Of a stretch of 64,000 bases of DNA, positions 1 through 8,485 are shown piece by piece (the stretch's first letter is position 1; the number at the start of each line of letters is the position of its first letter). The notes under the pieces are model-generated. The model was given only the letters and a program-made list of their open reading frames with translations. It did not search any database and was not told the DNA's origin. The translations under genes were made by a program, and so were the position numbers. The DNA comes from Psychromicrobium lacuslunae (GTDB lineage Bacteria; Actinomycetota; Actinomycetes; Actinomycetales; Micrococcaceae): contig NZ_CP011005.1 in assembly GCF_000950575.1 (NCBI RefSeq), forward strand, positions 3,531,719-3,595,718, written 5' to 3'.

Positions 1-1223
1 TGATTGTGCCGGTCGGTGCAGTTTACTTCTCAAACGGTTTTGGCAACCAGCCCTTCGACTCGGCGGCGCGGCTGGCCGGACAAGCCTGGCTGCTAGTGCA
101 TGGCGTGCCGCTGCAGATCAGCGTTGCGACCGGGGCATCCTCGGCCGAATTGCACAGCGGCCTGCTAAGTCTGATTCCTTTCGGTCTTACCTTGATCCCT
201 TTCTTCTTCGCTTGGCGGGCTGGCCGCCGACTTGCGCGGGCGTCCTACACCGATCAGCTCTGGCAGGCGCTTTGCGGGGCTTTGCTTATCTATGCCGCGC
301 TGGGCTTTGCCACCGGTTACATTTGCAGCGACCACAACGTCTCTGCGTCCCTGTTGATGGCGACTCTGGTGCCGTTGATTCCGGTCGCCCTGGGATTGGT
401 GATTGGTGCCCGCCGGGAGGCAGGTTCTTGGGGTCGACTGATCGGCGTTGACACGGTTGAGCGGATGGCTCGCTTCAGCCAGCGCTCACGCTGGGCGGGT
501 TCTTATCTTTGGTCAGTGGTCAAGGCCGGATTCCTGGCGGTTATCGTTCTGATGGGTATCTCAGCATTGATCTTTGCCGTCAATCTGGCCCTGCATTGGG
601 CCGATGTGGTTGCTGTCTATCAGGGATTGAAGACCGGCCCGGTGGGCGGTGCTGCGCTCACCATTGCCCAGCTCGGTTACTTTCCCAACCTTGCGGTCTG
701 GACGATGGCCTGGAGCTCTGGCTCCGGTTTCGCCGTAGGGATTGGCTCAAGCGTTGGCCCGCTCGGCACTTCGGTGGCGCCACTACCCGCCATCCCCTTG
801 CTGGGGGCGCTACCGGTGGGGCAGCTCAGCTGGGGTGTGCTTGCCTTAGCGGTGCCGGTGCTGGCTGGTTTACTCGCCGGTTGGTGGTTTCTTCGTGAAG
901 GCGAGAATCACTTCGACGAGTGGCTCTCCATCAAAGTGCCTCAGCGTTGGTTGAGTGCGAGCCTTTCGACGATTTCCTTGGCTCTACTGGTAGGGCTCGG
1001 TGCCGGAATTTTGGCCGCCGTATTGGCATGGCTCTCCGGAGGTTCGGCGGGCATTGGTAGGCTCTCCGAGGTTGGCCCGCAACCGTTAAACACTGCGTTC
1101 TGGGTGGCGTGCGAGGTCGCTTTGGGTGTGCTTATTGGCTCTCTGGTGGCTCCCTGGTTAGAGGGTGCACGGCAGCGGGCCGGGTTAGCTGAAGACTTTG
1201 AACCCTTTGAAGAAGCGGAGTGA
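1..1223 (+). CDS. PerM-like DUF6350 membrane protein (5' end cut by window)
   Basis: The reading frame is open from the window edge, so the true start probably lies upstream; the first GTG in view is at 6. The visible 405 residues form about nine hydrophobic membrane segments with short charged loops and end in an acidic tail (EDFEPFEEAE). The position directly before purN matches the conserved actinobacterial order in which the DUF6350 protein PerM (linked to cell division in mycobacteria) precedes purN and purH. The family assignment therefore comes from membrane topology plus context. The precise function is unknown. Confidence 0.75.
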   Translation, partial: IVPVGAVYFSNGFGNQPFDSAARLAGQAWLLVHGVPLQISVATGASSAELHSGLLSLIPFGLTLIPFFFAWRAGRRLARASYTDQLWQALCGALLIYAALGFATGYICSDHNVSASLLMATLVPLIPVALGLVIGARREAGSWGRLIGVDTVERMARFSQRSRWAGSYLWSVVKAGFLAVIVLMGISALIFAVNLALHWADVVAVYQGLKTGPVGGAALTIAQLGYFPNLAVWTMAWSSGSGFAVGIGSSVGPLGTSVAPLPAIPLLGALPVGQLSWGVLALAVPVLAGLLAGWWFLREGENHFDEWLSIKVPQRWLSASLSTISLALLVGLGAGILAAVLAWLSGGSAGIGRLSEVGPQPLNTAFWVACEVALGVLIGSLVAPWLEGARQRAGLAEDFEPFEEAE

Positions 1224-1229
1224 TGGCGG

Positions 1230-1787
1230 ATGCGCATTGTTGTTTTAGTCTCCGGAACAGGTTCTAATCTGCAGGCGGTGATTGATGCTATTGCGGCGGG
1301 TTCGCTTGATCTTTCGATCGCGGCGGTTGGCGCTGACCGGCACGGTAGCTATGGCGTTGAGCGGTCTGCGGCGGCTGGCCTGGATACCTTTGTGGTGGAT
1401 TTCAAAGCCTATGCCGAGCGGGCCGACTGGGATGCCGCGTTGCTCGATAAGGTGAGTTCTTATCGGCCGGACTATGTGATTTCTTCGGGGTTTATGAGAA
1501 TCGTCGGGCCACAGTTCATCGAGGCGTTCCCGCGGCGCTATCTCAACACTCATCCGGCCTTATTGCCGTCATTCCCGGGTGCGCATGGCGTCCGTGATGC
1601 GTTGGCCTATGGCGTCAAGATCACCGGATGCACTGTGATGTACGCCGACGCCGGGGTGGACACCGGGCCCATTATCGCGCAGCGTGCCGTCGAGGTGCTG
1701 GCAGACGATACCGAGGAGAGCCTGCACGAGCGCATTAAGGTCGCCGAGCGAGAGTTGCTCATCCAGGTGCTCCGAGAGCTAAGCTGA
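1230..1787 (+). CDS. purN: Phosphoribosylglycinamide formyltransferase PurN
   Basis: This is the folate-dependent GAR transformylase of purine synthesis, transferring the formyl group of 10-formyl-THF to GAR. At 185 residues it has normal family length. The N-terminal SGTGSNLQA loop binds substrate phosphate. The central NTHPALLPSFPGAHG stretch carries the catalytic Asn and His, and DAGVDTGPI supplies the conserved Asp. It begins 6 bp after the PerM-like gene, suggesting an operon. Its usual partner purH is not next but about 18.5 kb downstream. A long palindrome follows immediately. Confidence 0.96.
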   Translation: MRIVVLVSGTGSNLQAVIDAIAAGSLDLSIAAVGADRHGSYGVERSAAAGLDTFVVDFKAYAERADWDAALLDKVSSYRPDYVISSGFMRIVGPQFIEAFPRRYLNTHPALLPSFPGAHGVRDALAYGVKITGCTVMYADAGVDTGPIIAQRAVEVLADDTEESLHERIKVAERELLIQVLRELS

Positions 1788-1833
1788 GCGCTTTCGCTCA
1801 ACCCTCAATACCTCACCTTGCACCCTATTAACG

Positions 1834-1898
1834 CCGTCGAGTGTCGAGATCTGGGGCCTAAAACCTGATTTTAGGCCCCAGATCTCGACACTCGACGG
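1834..1898. terminator. Perfect 30-bp-arm palindrome after purN
   Basis: The 30-nt left arm 1834-1863 and right arm 1869-1898 are exact reverse complements around a 5-nt loop. They contain the core CGAGTGTCGAGATCTGGGG. It lies between the convergent purN and lysozyme genes and probably terminates both. A close relative at 20167-20227 lies directly before purH. Confidence 0.85.
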
Positions 1899-1917
1899 GT
1901 AGTGAAGTGCTTAGTGC

Positions 1918-2655
1918 TTAGGGATGGCCGTTGGCGTAGGCTAGCAGGCCAGCCGAGGTGCCGTTGAAGAGATCTTGATCGCCACCTGGCGGCAAGGGGC
2001 CGCTGTCGGCGTATTGCCAGAAGGTGGTGTAGCTCCAGCTCGCGGGGAGCGTCCCCGGCGTGCTTGCCCAGCTGGCGATGAAGAGGGCGCTTTCGCTGAA
2101 CTCATTGCTATTGCCGGTGCATTGGGTCCACCAGCTGGTTGCCGTGTAAATGGTGGGGTAGCGCCCGGTGCGAGCATGGATGGTGTTATTGAAGTCGTGC
2201 AGCCAAGCCACCATCTGAGACTGGCTGAGTCCATAGCACATAGCGCCATAGGGATTAGCCTCGATATCTAGCATTGGCGGCAAAGTCTTATTATCTGCCG
2301 ACCAACCACCGCCATGATCCACTAGATAATTCGCCTGGTTCGCTCCCGACGAGTCATTCGGGGTGGCAAAGGTATAGGCACCACGGATCAGGCCGGCGTT
2401 ATAGGCGCCGTTGTATTGCTGCGCGAAGTACGGGTTCTGGTAGTAATTGCCTTCGGTCGCCTTGACATAGGCCCACTGGACGCCGGCGGCCTTGACCGCG
2501 TTCCAGTCCACATTTCCTTGATGGCTGGCGACATCGATACCTGCCGGTCCGGTGGGGGCTGCCTGGGCGGGCAGCGAGGTTGCTGCCACCAAGCCCACGC
2601 TCAACGCCAACGGGGCGATCAGCGTTAGAGCTCTGAATCGTGAAAGTTTCAACAT
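1918..2655 (-). CDS. Secreted GH25 family lysozyme (muramidase)
   Basis: This is a 245-residue glycoside hydrolase family 25 enzyme expected to cut the MurNAc-GlcNAc bond of peptidoglycan outside the cell. The start at 2655 (MLKLSRF) is preferred over the longer frame because an AGAAAGG ribosome site precedes it and a clean signal peptide follows, ending at AQA-A near residue 32. Family landmarks are GIDVASHQG just after the signal peptide (catalytic Asp) and MLDIEAN in the middle (the DxE pair). It is the outward-facing enzyme of the muropeptide cluster and would generate the fragments imported and degraded by its neighbours. Confidence 0.93.
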   Translation of the reverse strand: MLKLSRFRALTLIAPLALSVGLVAATSLPAQAAPTGPAGIDVASHQGNVDWNAVKAAGVQWAYVKATEGNYYQNPYFAQQYNGAYNAGLIRGAYTFATPNDSSGANQANYLVDHGGGWSADNKTLPPMLDIEANPYGAMCYGLSQSQMVAWLHDFNNTIHARTGRYPTIYTATSWWTQCTGNSNEFSESALFIASWASTPGTLPASWSYTTFWQYADSGPLPPGGDQDLFNGTSAGLLAYANGHP

Positions 2656-2819
2656 ATCTTCGAACGCCTTTCTGACGGTTCTTGGACAGATGCAGTGAAA
2701 CCGTCCACACCAGTACACCCTGTGAACTTGCTGAGCGCCAGCTATTTTGGAAAAAATTTACCAAAAAATTCAAAATATGTTGCTAAGAACCATTAAGCTT
2801 CGGGAGCGACTGCTGCTGA

Positions 2820-3695
2820 TCAGGAGCTTGTGCGGCGGTTCTTCTTGAGCGGGGCCACTGAGTCGAAGGTCGCTTTGAGGGCCGCCACCGAGGAATCGTA
2901 ACTTCGTTCGGCGACTCCGGCGAAGATAAAGTCGACCATTGCCAATTGCGCGATTCGGCTGGCCATTGCACCGGCTCGGAAGGTAGTTTCACGCGCTGAA
3001 GTGAGCAGCAACTGGTCGGCCACCTTGGCGAGCTTAGAACTGCCAACATTGGTGATTCCGACCGTAAGTGCGCCGGTTGCCTTCGCCAATTTGAGGAACT
3101 CAACGGTTTCGTAGCTGTTCCCACTATGCGAGAAACCGATGGCGACATCGTCTGCGGTCATTAAGGAAGCCGAGGAGACCGCATCATGGGCGTCCGAAAA
3201 TTCCAGGGCGACGCGGCCGATGCGTTGTAGTTTCCGACGCAGATCCTGTGCGCCAAGATTGCTGGCGCCAATGCCGAAGAGCAGGGTTGACCGAGCGTTA
3301 TCTACGCTGTCGATCACTTTGGTCAGCGAGTCCATATCGAGGGTGCCAACGGTTTCCTCGATGCTCATCACCTCGGCGAAGGCGATGCGGGCCACCGTGT
3401 CAACCAAGGTATTGCCGGAATTCAGATCGGCGCCATGTCCTACTCCGGCGCTGAACTGGGCGGCTTCCCGGCCAATCTCGGTGGCTAGCTCGAAGCGCAG
3501 TTGCACGTATCCGGCAAGGCCGATGCCACGGCAAAAACGCACCACGGTGGTTTCCGAGGTGTCACAATATTGGGCAAGCTCGGTAATGGTTTTCTCTAGC
3601 ACGAGCCGCGGATTGGTCAGCACCGCATCGGCCACTCGGGTCATCGACGGGGAGAATGAACTCTTCGCTGCCAAAATCGTCGATTGGATACTCAA
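2820..3695 (-). CDS. RpiR/MurR-family transcriptional regulator
   Basis: This 291-residue protein has an N-terminal RpiR helix-turn-helix (about residues 1-75, with TITELAQYCDTSETTVVRFC) and a C-terminal SIS sugar-phosphate sensing domain (about 125-265, including GFSHSGNSYETVEF). The family often controls amino-sugar catabolism and responds to MurNAc-6-P or similar sugars. It is clearly paralogous to the regulator at 17770: both begin MSIQSTI and share the ATEIGRE and RAGAMASRIAQLA blocks. It sits between the lysozyme and C39-like genes, so local control of cell-wall hydrolases is a reasonable inference. Confidence 0.92.
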   Translation of the reverse strand: MSIQSTILAAKSSFSPSMTRVADAVLTNPRLVLEKTITELAQYCDTSETTVVRFCRGIGLAGYVQLRFELATEIGREAAQFSAGVGHGADLNSGNTLVDTVARIAFAEVMSIEETVGTLDMDSLTKVIDSVDNARSTLLFGIGASNLGAQDLRRKLQRIGRVALEFSDAHDAVSSASLMTADDVAIGFSHSGNSYETVEFLKLAKATGALTVGITNVGSSKLAKVADQLLLTSARETTFRAGAMASRIAQLAMVDFIFAGVAERSYDSSVAALKATFDSVAPLKKNRRTSS

Positions 3696-3938
3696 GTGCT
3701 TCCTTCCAGCGAATTTTCGTGACGAAAAGCTGCCACGGTTCCCCCTAAATGTACCTGGCCGGGACGGGTTTTAATATTGCTCGGGGCTAAGAGTTCCTCG
3801 GTGCGGCTTCAGCGTGACTAGACGTTGCCCTGTTTTCAGCCGTCTATGAAAATCATTGACCAATCTTGTAAGAAAAAGGTAGATTGGCAACACTCCGCTG
3901 TTTGGGATCACCTGAAGATCTAGTAGACGAGGAATAAG

Positions 3939-4565
3939 ATGACCATCAATCTCGATCGACGAACGCTGCTCAAGACCGGCGTTGGGTCCGCTCTTGCGGT
4001 AGCCGCCGGATCGGCTGCGGCGGTTGCTGCCGCGGCGCCGGCACAGGCTGCCAACTGGAAAGTACTTAACCACGAGTACCAGGCCCAGGCCACCGGCTAT
4101 TGGTGCGGACCGGCAGCCACCCGGATTGCGCTCTCCGCCAGAATAGCGCCACCGAGTCAGCAGACCCTGGCCAATGCCCTCGGCACCACGGTGAACGGCA
4201 CCGACTATATTGGTCAGGTGACCGGGGTGCTGAACAACTATCTGGGTACCGGCTGGTACGAGACCAAGAACATGCCGAACGATCCGCCCACCCAGGCTCA
4301 AAAGACCCTGCTCTGGAACGATATCGTGCTGGATATCAACAATAATTACCCGATTGTCGCAAACATCGTGGCCCCTCCCGGAAACCAGCCCCCCGGCTAC
4401 CCGTCCAACCAGACGATCTACCACTACTTCACGATCATCGGTTACAACCCCGATACCTGGCAGGTTTACATTGCCGATCCGGCTAATTTCGGCGGTAATA
4501 ATCACTACTGGCTGAGTTTCGATCAGCTCGCCAGCCTGATCCCACCGAAGGGGTACTCGGCATAG
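3939..4565 (+). CDS. Secreted C39-like papain-fold peptidase
   Basis: This is a 208-residue exported protein. A twin-arginine motif (DRRTLLKTG) and Ala-rich hydrophobic stretch form a Tat-type signal ending near AQA-A. The mature part has GYWCGPAAT (candidate nucleophile Cys), a His in YHYFTIIGY and an Asp in ADPANFGG, the Cys-His-Asp layout of peptidase C39-like proteins. An AGGAATAAG ribosome site precedes the ATG. Its place in a muropeptide cluster suggests cleavage of peptide or amide bonds in wall material. The substrate cannot be deduced. Confidence 0.82.
   Translation: MTINLDRRTLLKTGVGSALAVAAGSAAAVAAAAPAQAANWKVLNHEYQAQATGYWCGPAATRIALSARIAPPSQQTLANALGTTVNGTDYIGQVTGVLNNYLGTGWYETKNMPNDPPTQAQKTLLWNDIVLDINNNYPIVANIVAPPGNQPPGYPSNQTIYHYFTIIGYNPDTWQVYIADPANFGGNNHYWLSFDQLASLIPPKGYSA
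4547..4564 (+). promoter_or_regulatory. Candidate ribosome site and ATA start for the epimerase gene
   Basis: GAAGGGG (4547-4553) lies 8 nt before an in-frame ATA (4562-4564) that overlaps the C39 stop. From here the frame reads continuously into the conserved enolase-family N-terminus HRLRVPLANPF. I found no in-frame ATG, GTG or TTG in the region checked (about 4505-4669), so a non-canonical start here is possible. Confidence 0.35.
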
Positions 4566-4669
4566 TTTCATCAGCTTCCGCGCAGCTTTCCCTCAGCGCT
4601 CACCGGCTCAGGGTTCCTCTGGCGAACCCTTTTACCACCGCGGTACGCTCCGCGACCGAACTGGAAACC

Positions 4670-5656
4670 GTGCTAGTTCGGCTAATGGATGCGGAAGGCC
4701 GCAGCGCTTGGGGGGAAACTCCGGTCAGCAAAGTGACCGGAGTTTCAGCTGAGGCCAGTATCCGGGGTATTGAAGGCCCACTCCGCGAGCTGCTGCAGGC
4801 CGCGCCCAGCCTTGACGAAGCGCTGGTTGCGCTGCAGCTTAGCGAGCAGCCGGCTGCCATCAGGTCGGCGGTGGACTGTGCCCTGCACGACCTCCGAGCG
4901 CAGCAAGCGGGGGAACCTCTAGCCCGGCAGCTCGGTGCACAGAGCTTAAGGGTGCGCACCGATATGACGCTTTCTGTGGCTGAGGCGAGCGAATTGGTGC
5001 CGAAAGCGGTGGCTCTTATCGAACAGGGCTTCGGTTGCCTGAAGATTAAGATCGACGCTCAGCACGATGCTGTGACAGCTCTGCGTGAAGTGCGCCGGGC
5101 GGTTGGGCCGCGGCCGGTGCTCAGGGCGGATGCCAACCAGGCTTTCGAAGTCGCGGAGGCGATCAGGGTGATCCGCGAGTTGGAGGACAGCGAGGTTAAC
5201 TTGAGCCTGGTAGAGCAGCCGGTGGTGGCGGCTGATCTGCCAGGGCTCGCCGAGGTCAGCCGGGCGGTTGAGACCCCGGTGATGGCTGATGAGAGCATCT
5301 GGACAATGTCCGATCTGCTCGAGCTTTTGCGGCTTCGCGCGGCACCGATGGTCAATATCAAGCTGGCCAAGACCGGTGGCTTGAGCCAGGCGGTGGAGAT
5401 GCTGAACTATGCCCGGGCTGAGGGCCTTCGGGTGGTGATCGGCTGCATGCTGGAGAGTCACGTCGGTATTTCCGCCGCAGCCACGCTGGCCGCTTTGCTG
5501 CCGGAAGACGATCAAGACCTCGATGGCGGTTTGTGGCTGCGGGAGTCTCCGATTCTCGGTGGTGCTGAGTATCGGGGATCACAGATCCTGTTATCAGACG
5601 CTCCCGGGCTCGGTATTTCTGGAGTGCGCGGACTAACTAATCCGCTCGGCGAGTAA
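4670..5656 (+). CDS. Dipeptide epimerase (enolase superfamily, L-Ala-D/L-Glu type)
   Basis: This probably epimerises L-Ala-D-Glu released from murein peptides. The barrel shows the general base in CLKIKIDA (KxK), metal ligands LRADANQAF, VEQPV and MADESIW, and the second lysine in MVNIKLAKTGG. The listed GTG start gives 328 residues. However, the upstream in-frame sequence 4562-4669 encodes a convincing N-terminal capping segment (HRLRVPLANPF, TAVRSATELE), so the functional protein probably starts near 4562 without an ordinary start codon in view. It converges with and overlaps the 3' end of the next gene by 24 bp. Confidence 0.88.
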   Translation: MLVRLMDAEGRSAWGETPVSKVTGVSAEASIRGIEGPLRELLQAAPSLDEALVALQLSEQPAAIRSAVDCALHDLRAQQAGEPLARQLGAQSLRVRTDMTLSVAEASELVPKAVALIEQGFGCLKIKIDAQHDAVTALREVRRAVGPRPVLRADANQAFEVAEAIRVIRELEDSEVNLSLVEQPVVAADLPGLAEVSRAVETPVMADESIWTMSDLLELLRLRAAPMVNIKLAKTGGLSQAVEMLNYARAEGLRVVIGCMLESHVGISAAATLAALLPEDDQDLDGGLWLRESPILGGAEYRGSQILLSDAPGLGISGVRGLTNPLGE

Positions 5657-6439
5657 CGCCCTGCTGAGCGTCTGAATGGTTTCGGTGGCATCCGCTTCGG
5701 CGTAGGCCCGGGTGCAGACAGCCAGCAGATATCCTTCGCCGGGGGCGGCTGCTGCGGGCAGCACAAAAGCCACATCATGCTGAATGCCAGTCACCCAACC
5801 GGATTTGGAGCCCCAATCTGCGTCGCTGTCTAGCGCCGCTAGCTCGCGGCCGATCAGCGGAAACTGCTGGGCTCGAAGCCAGCCCAGCATGAGCTCGGTG
5901 TGTGTGGCATTGGCTACTTTCCCGGTCACGATGGCTTGCAAGATCTTGCACAAATCCCGGGCGGTGACTTCATGGCTCAGCCCCTGTTCGAGCGCCGCGA
6001 TATCACCGATTAGGCGTTCCATCTTGGAGTCTTCAGCGCCGCAACGCCGCAAAGCCGCCATTACGGCAGGAAAACCGAGCAGTTCGACCACCATATTGGT
6101 CGCCTCATTGGAGGAGACCGAAATCATCCGGCCGAGCACCTCAGCCAGGCTCATGCTCAGGCCTTCCGCAGCCATCCCAGCGTCGTATTCTTCCGGCTCA
6201 AAGGAAAAACTGCCGCCCACTTGACTGCTGAAGGTGTGACGGGAAACCAACCCTTGATCCAGGCTCAATTCACCGGCTTCTACCGCGGTAATGGCGGCTA
6301 CCAATACCGCCAGTTTGATAGTGCTTGCCGAGTAAAACTTTGTTGTCGCGTTCCGCTCGGCGAGCACCTCACCGTCGAGAGTAGTTAGGCAATAGGCGAG
6401 TCGGGGAACGCCGTCGCTGTAGTCAGAGCTGAGTGCCAT
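5633..6439 (-). CDS. Class A beta-lactamase-like serine hydrolase
   Basis: This 268-residue protein is a penicillin-binding-type hydrolase without an obvious signal peptide, so probably cytoplasmic. It carries the serine-lysine motif SASTIK, an SSN motif (SVSSNEAT) and KSG in WGSKSGWVTG, the class A layout. The start at 6439 (MALSSDYSDG) is chosen because the longer frame runs deep into the upstream gene; even so it overlaps that gene by 17 bp, implying translational coupling. As last gene of the peptide-import operon it more likely acts on wall peptides than on antibiotics, but lactamase activity is not excluded. Confidence 0.85.
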   Translation of the reverse strand: MALSSDYSDGVPRLAYCLTTLDGEVLAERNATTKFYSASTIKLAVLVAAITAVEAGELSLDQGLVSRHTFSSQVGGSFSFEPEEYDAGMAAEGLSMSLAEVLGRMISVSSNEATNMVVELLGFPAVMAALRRCGAEDSKMERLIGDIAALEQGLSHEVTARDLCKILQAIVTGKVANATHTELMLGWLRAQQFPLIGRELAALDSDADWGSKSGWVTGIQHDVAFVLPAAAAPGEGYLLAVCTRAYAEADATETIQTLSRALLAERIS

Positions 6440-7577
6440 AAGCTTCCTCGCTGATTGTGTTCGAGCGTGCCGAGTGCTGGTAACAGGCGTCCGAAATTGC
6501 GCGGCGAAGGGCTTGTACATCGCTGAGTTCGCGGCGCGGGTGAACCCGGTTAGTCAGTAGCACCACGCTGAGTCCGATGCTTTTATCCACTAGGAGGGAG
6601 GTGCCGGTGAAGCCGTTGTGACCACGGGCCTGTGGATGATCTCCGACCCAGCTGCGCTGCGCGATCCGCAGACCTAAGCCATGGCCAAAATCAATGCCGC
6701 TACTTGAAATCACCTCCGTTGACACCTGGGGTCGCCACATTTCCTCGGCTAGCTCGGGGGAGAGGATGCTGGCCAAACCGGTACGAAGCGCCTCGCCGAG
6801 GCTCAGCAGTGAACTGGCGTCGCCGAACATTCCGGCGTTGCCGCTCAAGCTGCTCGCGGTGCCGCCGCTCAGCGCCCAAGCCGCTTCGTCGTGCACAATC
6901 CCGCGGATCATGCCACGGCCCAGTTCCGGCTGGTACTCGGTTGCCGCGCATTGTTCCAAAACCGGGGCGCCGCTGAGCTGAGCTGCACTCAGCTGGTCCA
7001 GTACCCGCTCTTGAACCAGTTCTGCCCAGGCTTTACCGGTGATCAATTCGCAGAGCGCCATCACTGTGTTGAAGCCGGCGCAGGAATACTCGAAATGCTT
7101 GCCCGGTTCGTGCAGCAGTTCGAGCTCTAGCAGGTCGCCGATCAACGCCTCGCGGTCAAAGCCCCGCCCAGTTTCTAAGGCCTCCCGCCAGCCTTCCCAG
7201 AGCGCGGGCAGGCCCGAGGTATGCGTCAGTAAATGTCGCAGCGTGACTCTGCCCTTAGCGGCGCTGCGATATTGCGGGAGATGGCGGCCGAGGGGTTCGC
7301 TGAGTTGCAATAAGCCTTCGTCTACCAGACTGAGCGCGGTCAGAGTAGTAAAAATTTTAGTCACCGAAGCAAGGTCGTACTGCGTCTCGACAGTTGCTTT
7401 GATGCGAGACTCAACCGGCAATTCGGTGCCGTCCGCACCGTACCGCACCGCATCACCGACCACAACGGGTACCAGCACCTCGTTATCGAGGGCCACCGCA
7501 CAAACCGCGGAGGGGGTGACGCCGTCAGCGACTGCTGCTTGCAGGAGCGTTTCTATTGTTGAGCGCAGTGGATTCAT
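6423..7577 (-). CDS. Serine hydrolase, class C beta-lactamase / CubicO family
   Basis: This is a 384-residue member of the beta-lactamase/D-aminopeptidase family. The active-site motif SVTK (DLASVTKIFTT), the tyrosine motif YSCAG and the HNGFTG motif (KTG equivalent) are in normal order. No signal peptide is visible. Its start overlaps by one base the stop of the LD-carboxypeptidase gene upstream and its end overlaps the next hydrolase, so the genes are translationally coupled. The context suggests a cytoplasmic peptidase or esterase on imported muropeptides. Confidence 0.88.
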   Translation of the reverse strand: MNPLRSTIETLLQAAVADGVTPSAVCAVALDNEVLVPVVVGDAVRYGADGTELPVESRIKATVETQYDLASVTKIFTTLTALSLVDEGLLQLSEPLGRHLPQYRSAAKGRVTLRHLLTHTSGLPALWEGWREALETGRGFDREALIGDLLELELLHEPGKHFEYSCAGFNTVMALCELITGKAWAELVQERVLDQLSAAQLSGAPVLEQCAATEYQPELGRGMIRGIVHDEAAWALSGGTASSLSGNAGMFGDASSLLSLGEALRTGLASILSPELAEEMWRPQVSTEVISSSGIDFGHGLGLRIAQRSWVGDHPQARGHNGFTGTSLLVDKSIGLSVVLLTNRVHPRRELSDVQALRRAISDACYQHSARSNTISEEAYGTQL

Positions 7578-8485
7578 CAGCAGAGCACCAATCGGGGGTT
7601 GTCGTCGGCGATCAATTCCGCGGGAACGCCGAGCGGAATACTTTGCGCGGCCAGGCCGTGACCGAAGCCCAACTCCCAGATTATCGGCACACCCAGCGGC
7701 CCGAGTAATTCCTGGCAGAGCGCTTTGATGTCGCTTAGTTCCGAACAGTTTTTCCAGGAGCCCAGGGCAATGCCGCTGATGTCATCGAACCAGCCGGCGC
7801 GGAGCAGGTTTTGCAGGTAGCCATCAATTTTGTAGCTTTCCTCGGTGACGTCTTCTAGCAGGGCAATTTTCCCCTGGTTCGAGGGTTTTTGCTGACCGTG
7901 CGCACCCATTGTCATACAGAGCAGGCTGAGATTACCGCCGGTCAGGGTGCCTCGGGCGGTACCTGGAAGCAATGATTCGGCGCGTGGTGAACTGAAAACC
8001 CGACCGGTAGCGGGGACGAACACGGCTTGCCGAAGGCTTTCGACAGCGGCCGGGTCGTCGAGTAAATCGGCGGTCGCCACCATCGGCGTGAACCAGCTCG
8101 GGATACCCAGCTGATGCTCCCAGAATTCATGGATAGCTGTCACATCGGAGGAGCCGTAAAGTGGTTTGGGGGCGGCAGCTTTTAACGCCGGAACGTCAAG
8201 TAAATCAAGGACCCTGACGGCACCGTAGCCGCCACGAACCATGAAAATACCGGCGATTTCGGGGTCCTGCCAAGACTTTTGTAAATCCTCGGCACGACCT
8301 TGGTCAGGGCCAGCCAAGTAGCTAGCACGGGGATGCGGACTATGTAAATGTTCGCCCACCACCGGTCTGAGACCCCAGGATTCAATCAGCGCCAGCCCCC
8401 GGGTATAACTGTCCTGAGTGGGCGGTCCAGAAGCCGAAATCAGCGCAACCCGATCTCCGGGTGAGAGCGGCCCCAGAGGATTCAA
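7577..8485 (-). CDS. ldcA: Muramoyltetrapeptide (LD-) carboxypeptidase, family S66
   Basis: This 302-residue enzyme is expected to remove the terminal D-Ala from L-Lys/DAP-D-Ala in recycled murein peptides in the cytoplasm. GSSDVTA near residue 112 holds the nucleophilic Ser, and LLEDV and GFGHG supply the Glu and His of the S66 triad. It overlaps the transporter ATPase gene by 4 bp, so uptake and trimming are co-expressed. The gene symbol follows the family; activity on disaccharide-free peptides is inferred from context. Confidence 0.92.
   Translation of the reverse strand: MNPLGPLSPGDRVALISASGPPTQDSYTRGLALIESWGLRPVVGEHLHSPHPRASYLAGPDQGRAEDLQKSWQDPEIAGIFMVRGGYGAVRVLDLLDVPALKAAAPKPLYGSSDVTAIHEFWEHQLGIPSWFTPMVATADLLDDPAAVESLRQAVFVPATGRVFSSPRAESLLPGTARGTLTGGNLSLLCMTMGAHGQQKPSNQGKIALLEDVTEESYKIDGYLQNLLRAGWFDDISGIALGSWKNCSELSDIKALCQELLGPLGVPIIWELGFGHGLAAQSIPLGVPAELIADDNPRLVLC

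Noticed and set aside
1834..1898. Long palindrome as an IS element end or attachment site
   Set aside because: No transposase or target duplication adjoins it, and related hairpins occur at several unrelated 3' ends. I keep it as a terminator/REP-like repeat.
3771..4571. 266-codon open frame antisense to the C39-like gene
   Set aside because: The sense frame has a Tat signal, catalytic motifs and a ribosome site. The antisense frame has none and covers the promoter too.
5633..7577. Beta-lactamase-like genes as antibiotic resistance determinants
   Set aside because: They lack export signals and are coupled to LD-carboxypeptidase and peptide import genes. A role in muropeptide metabolism is better supported.
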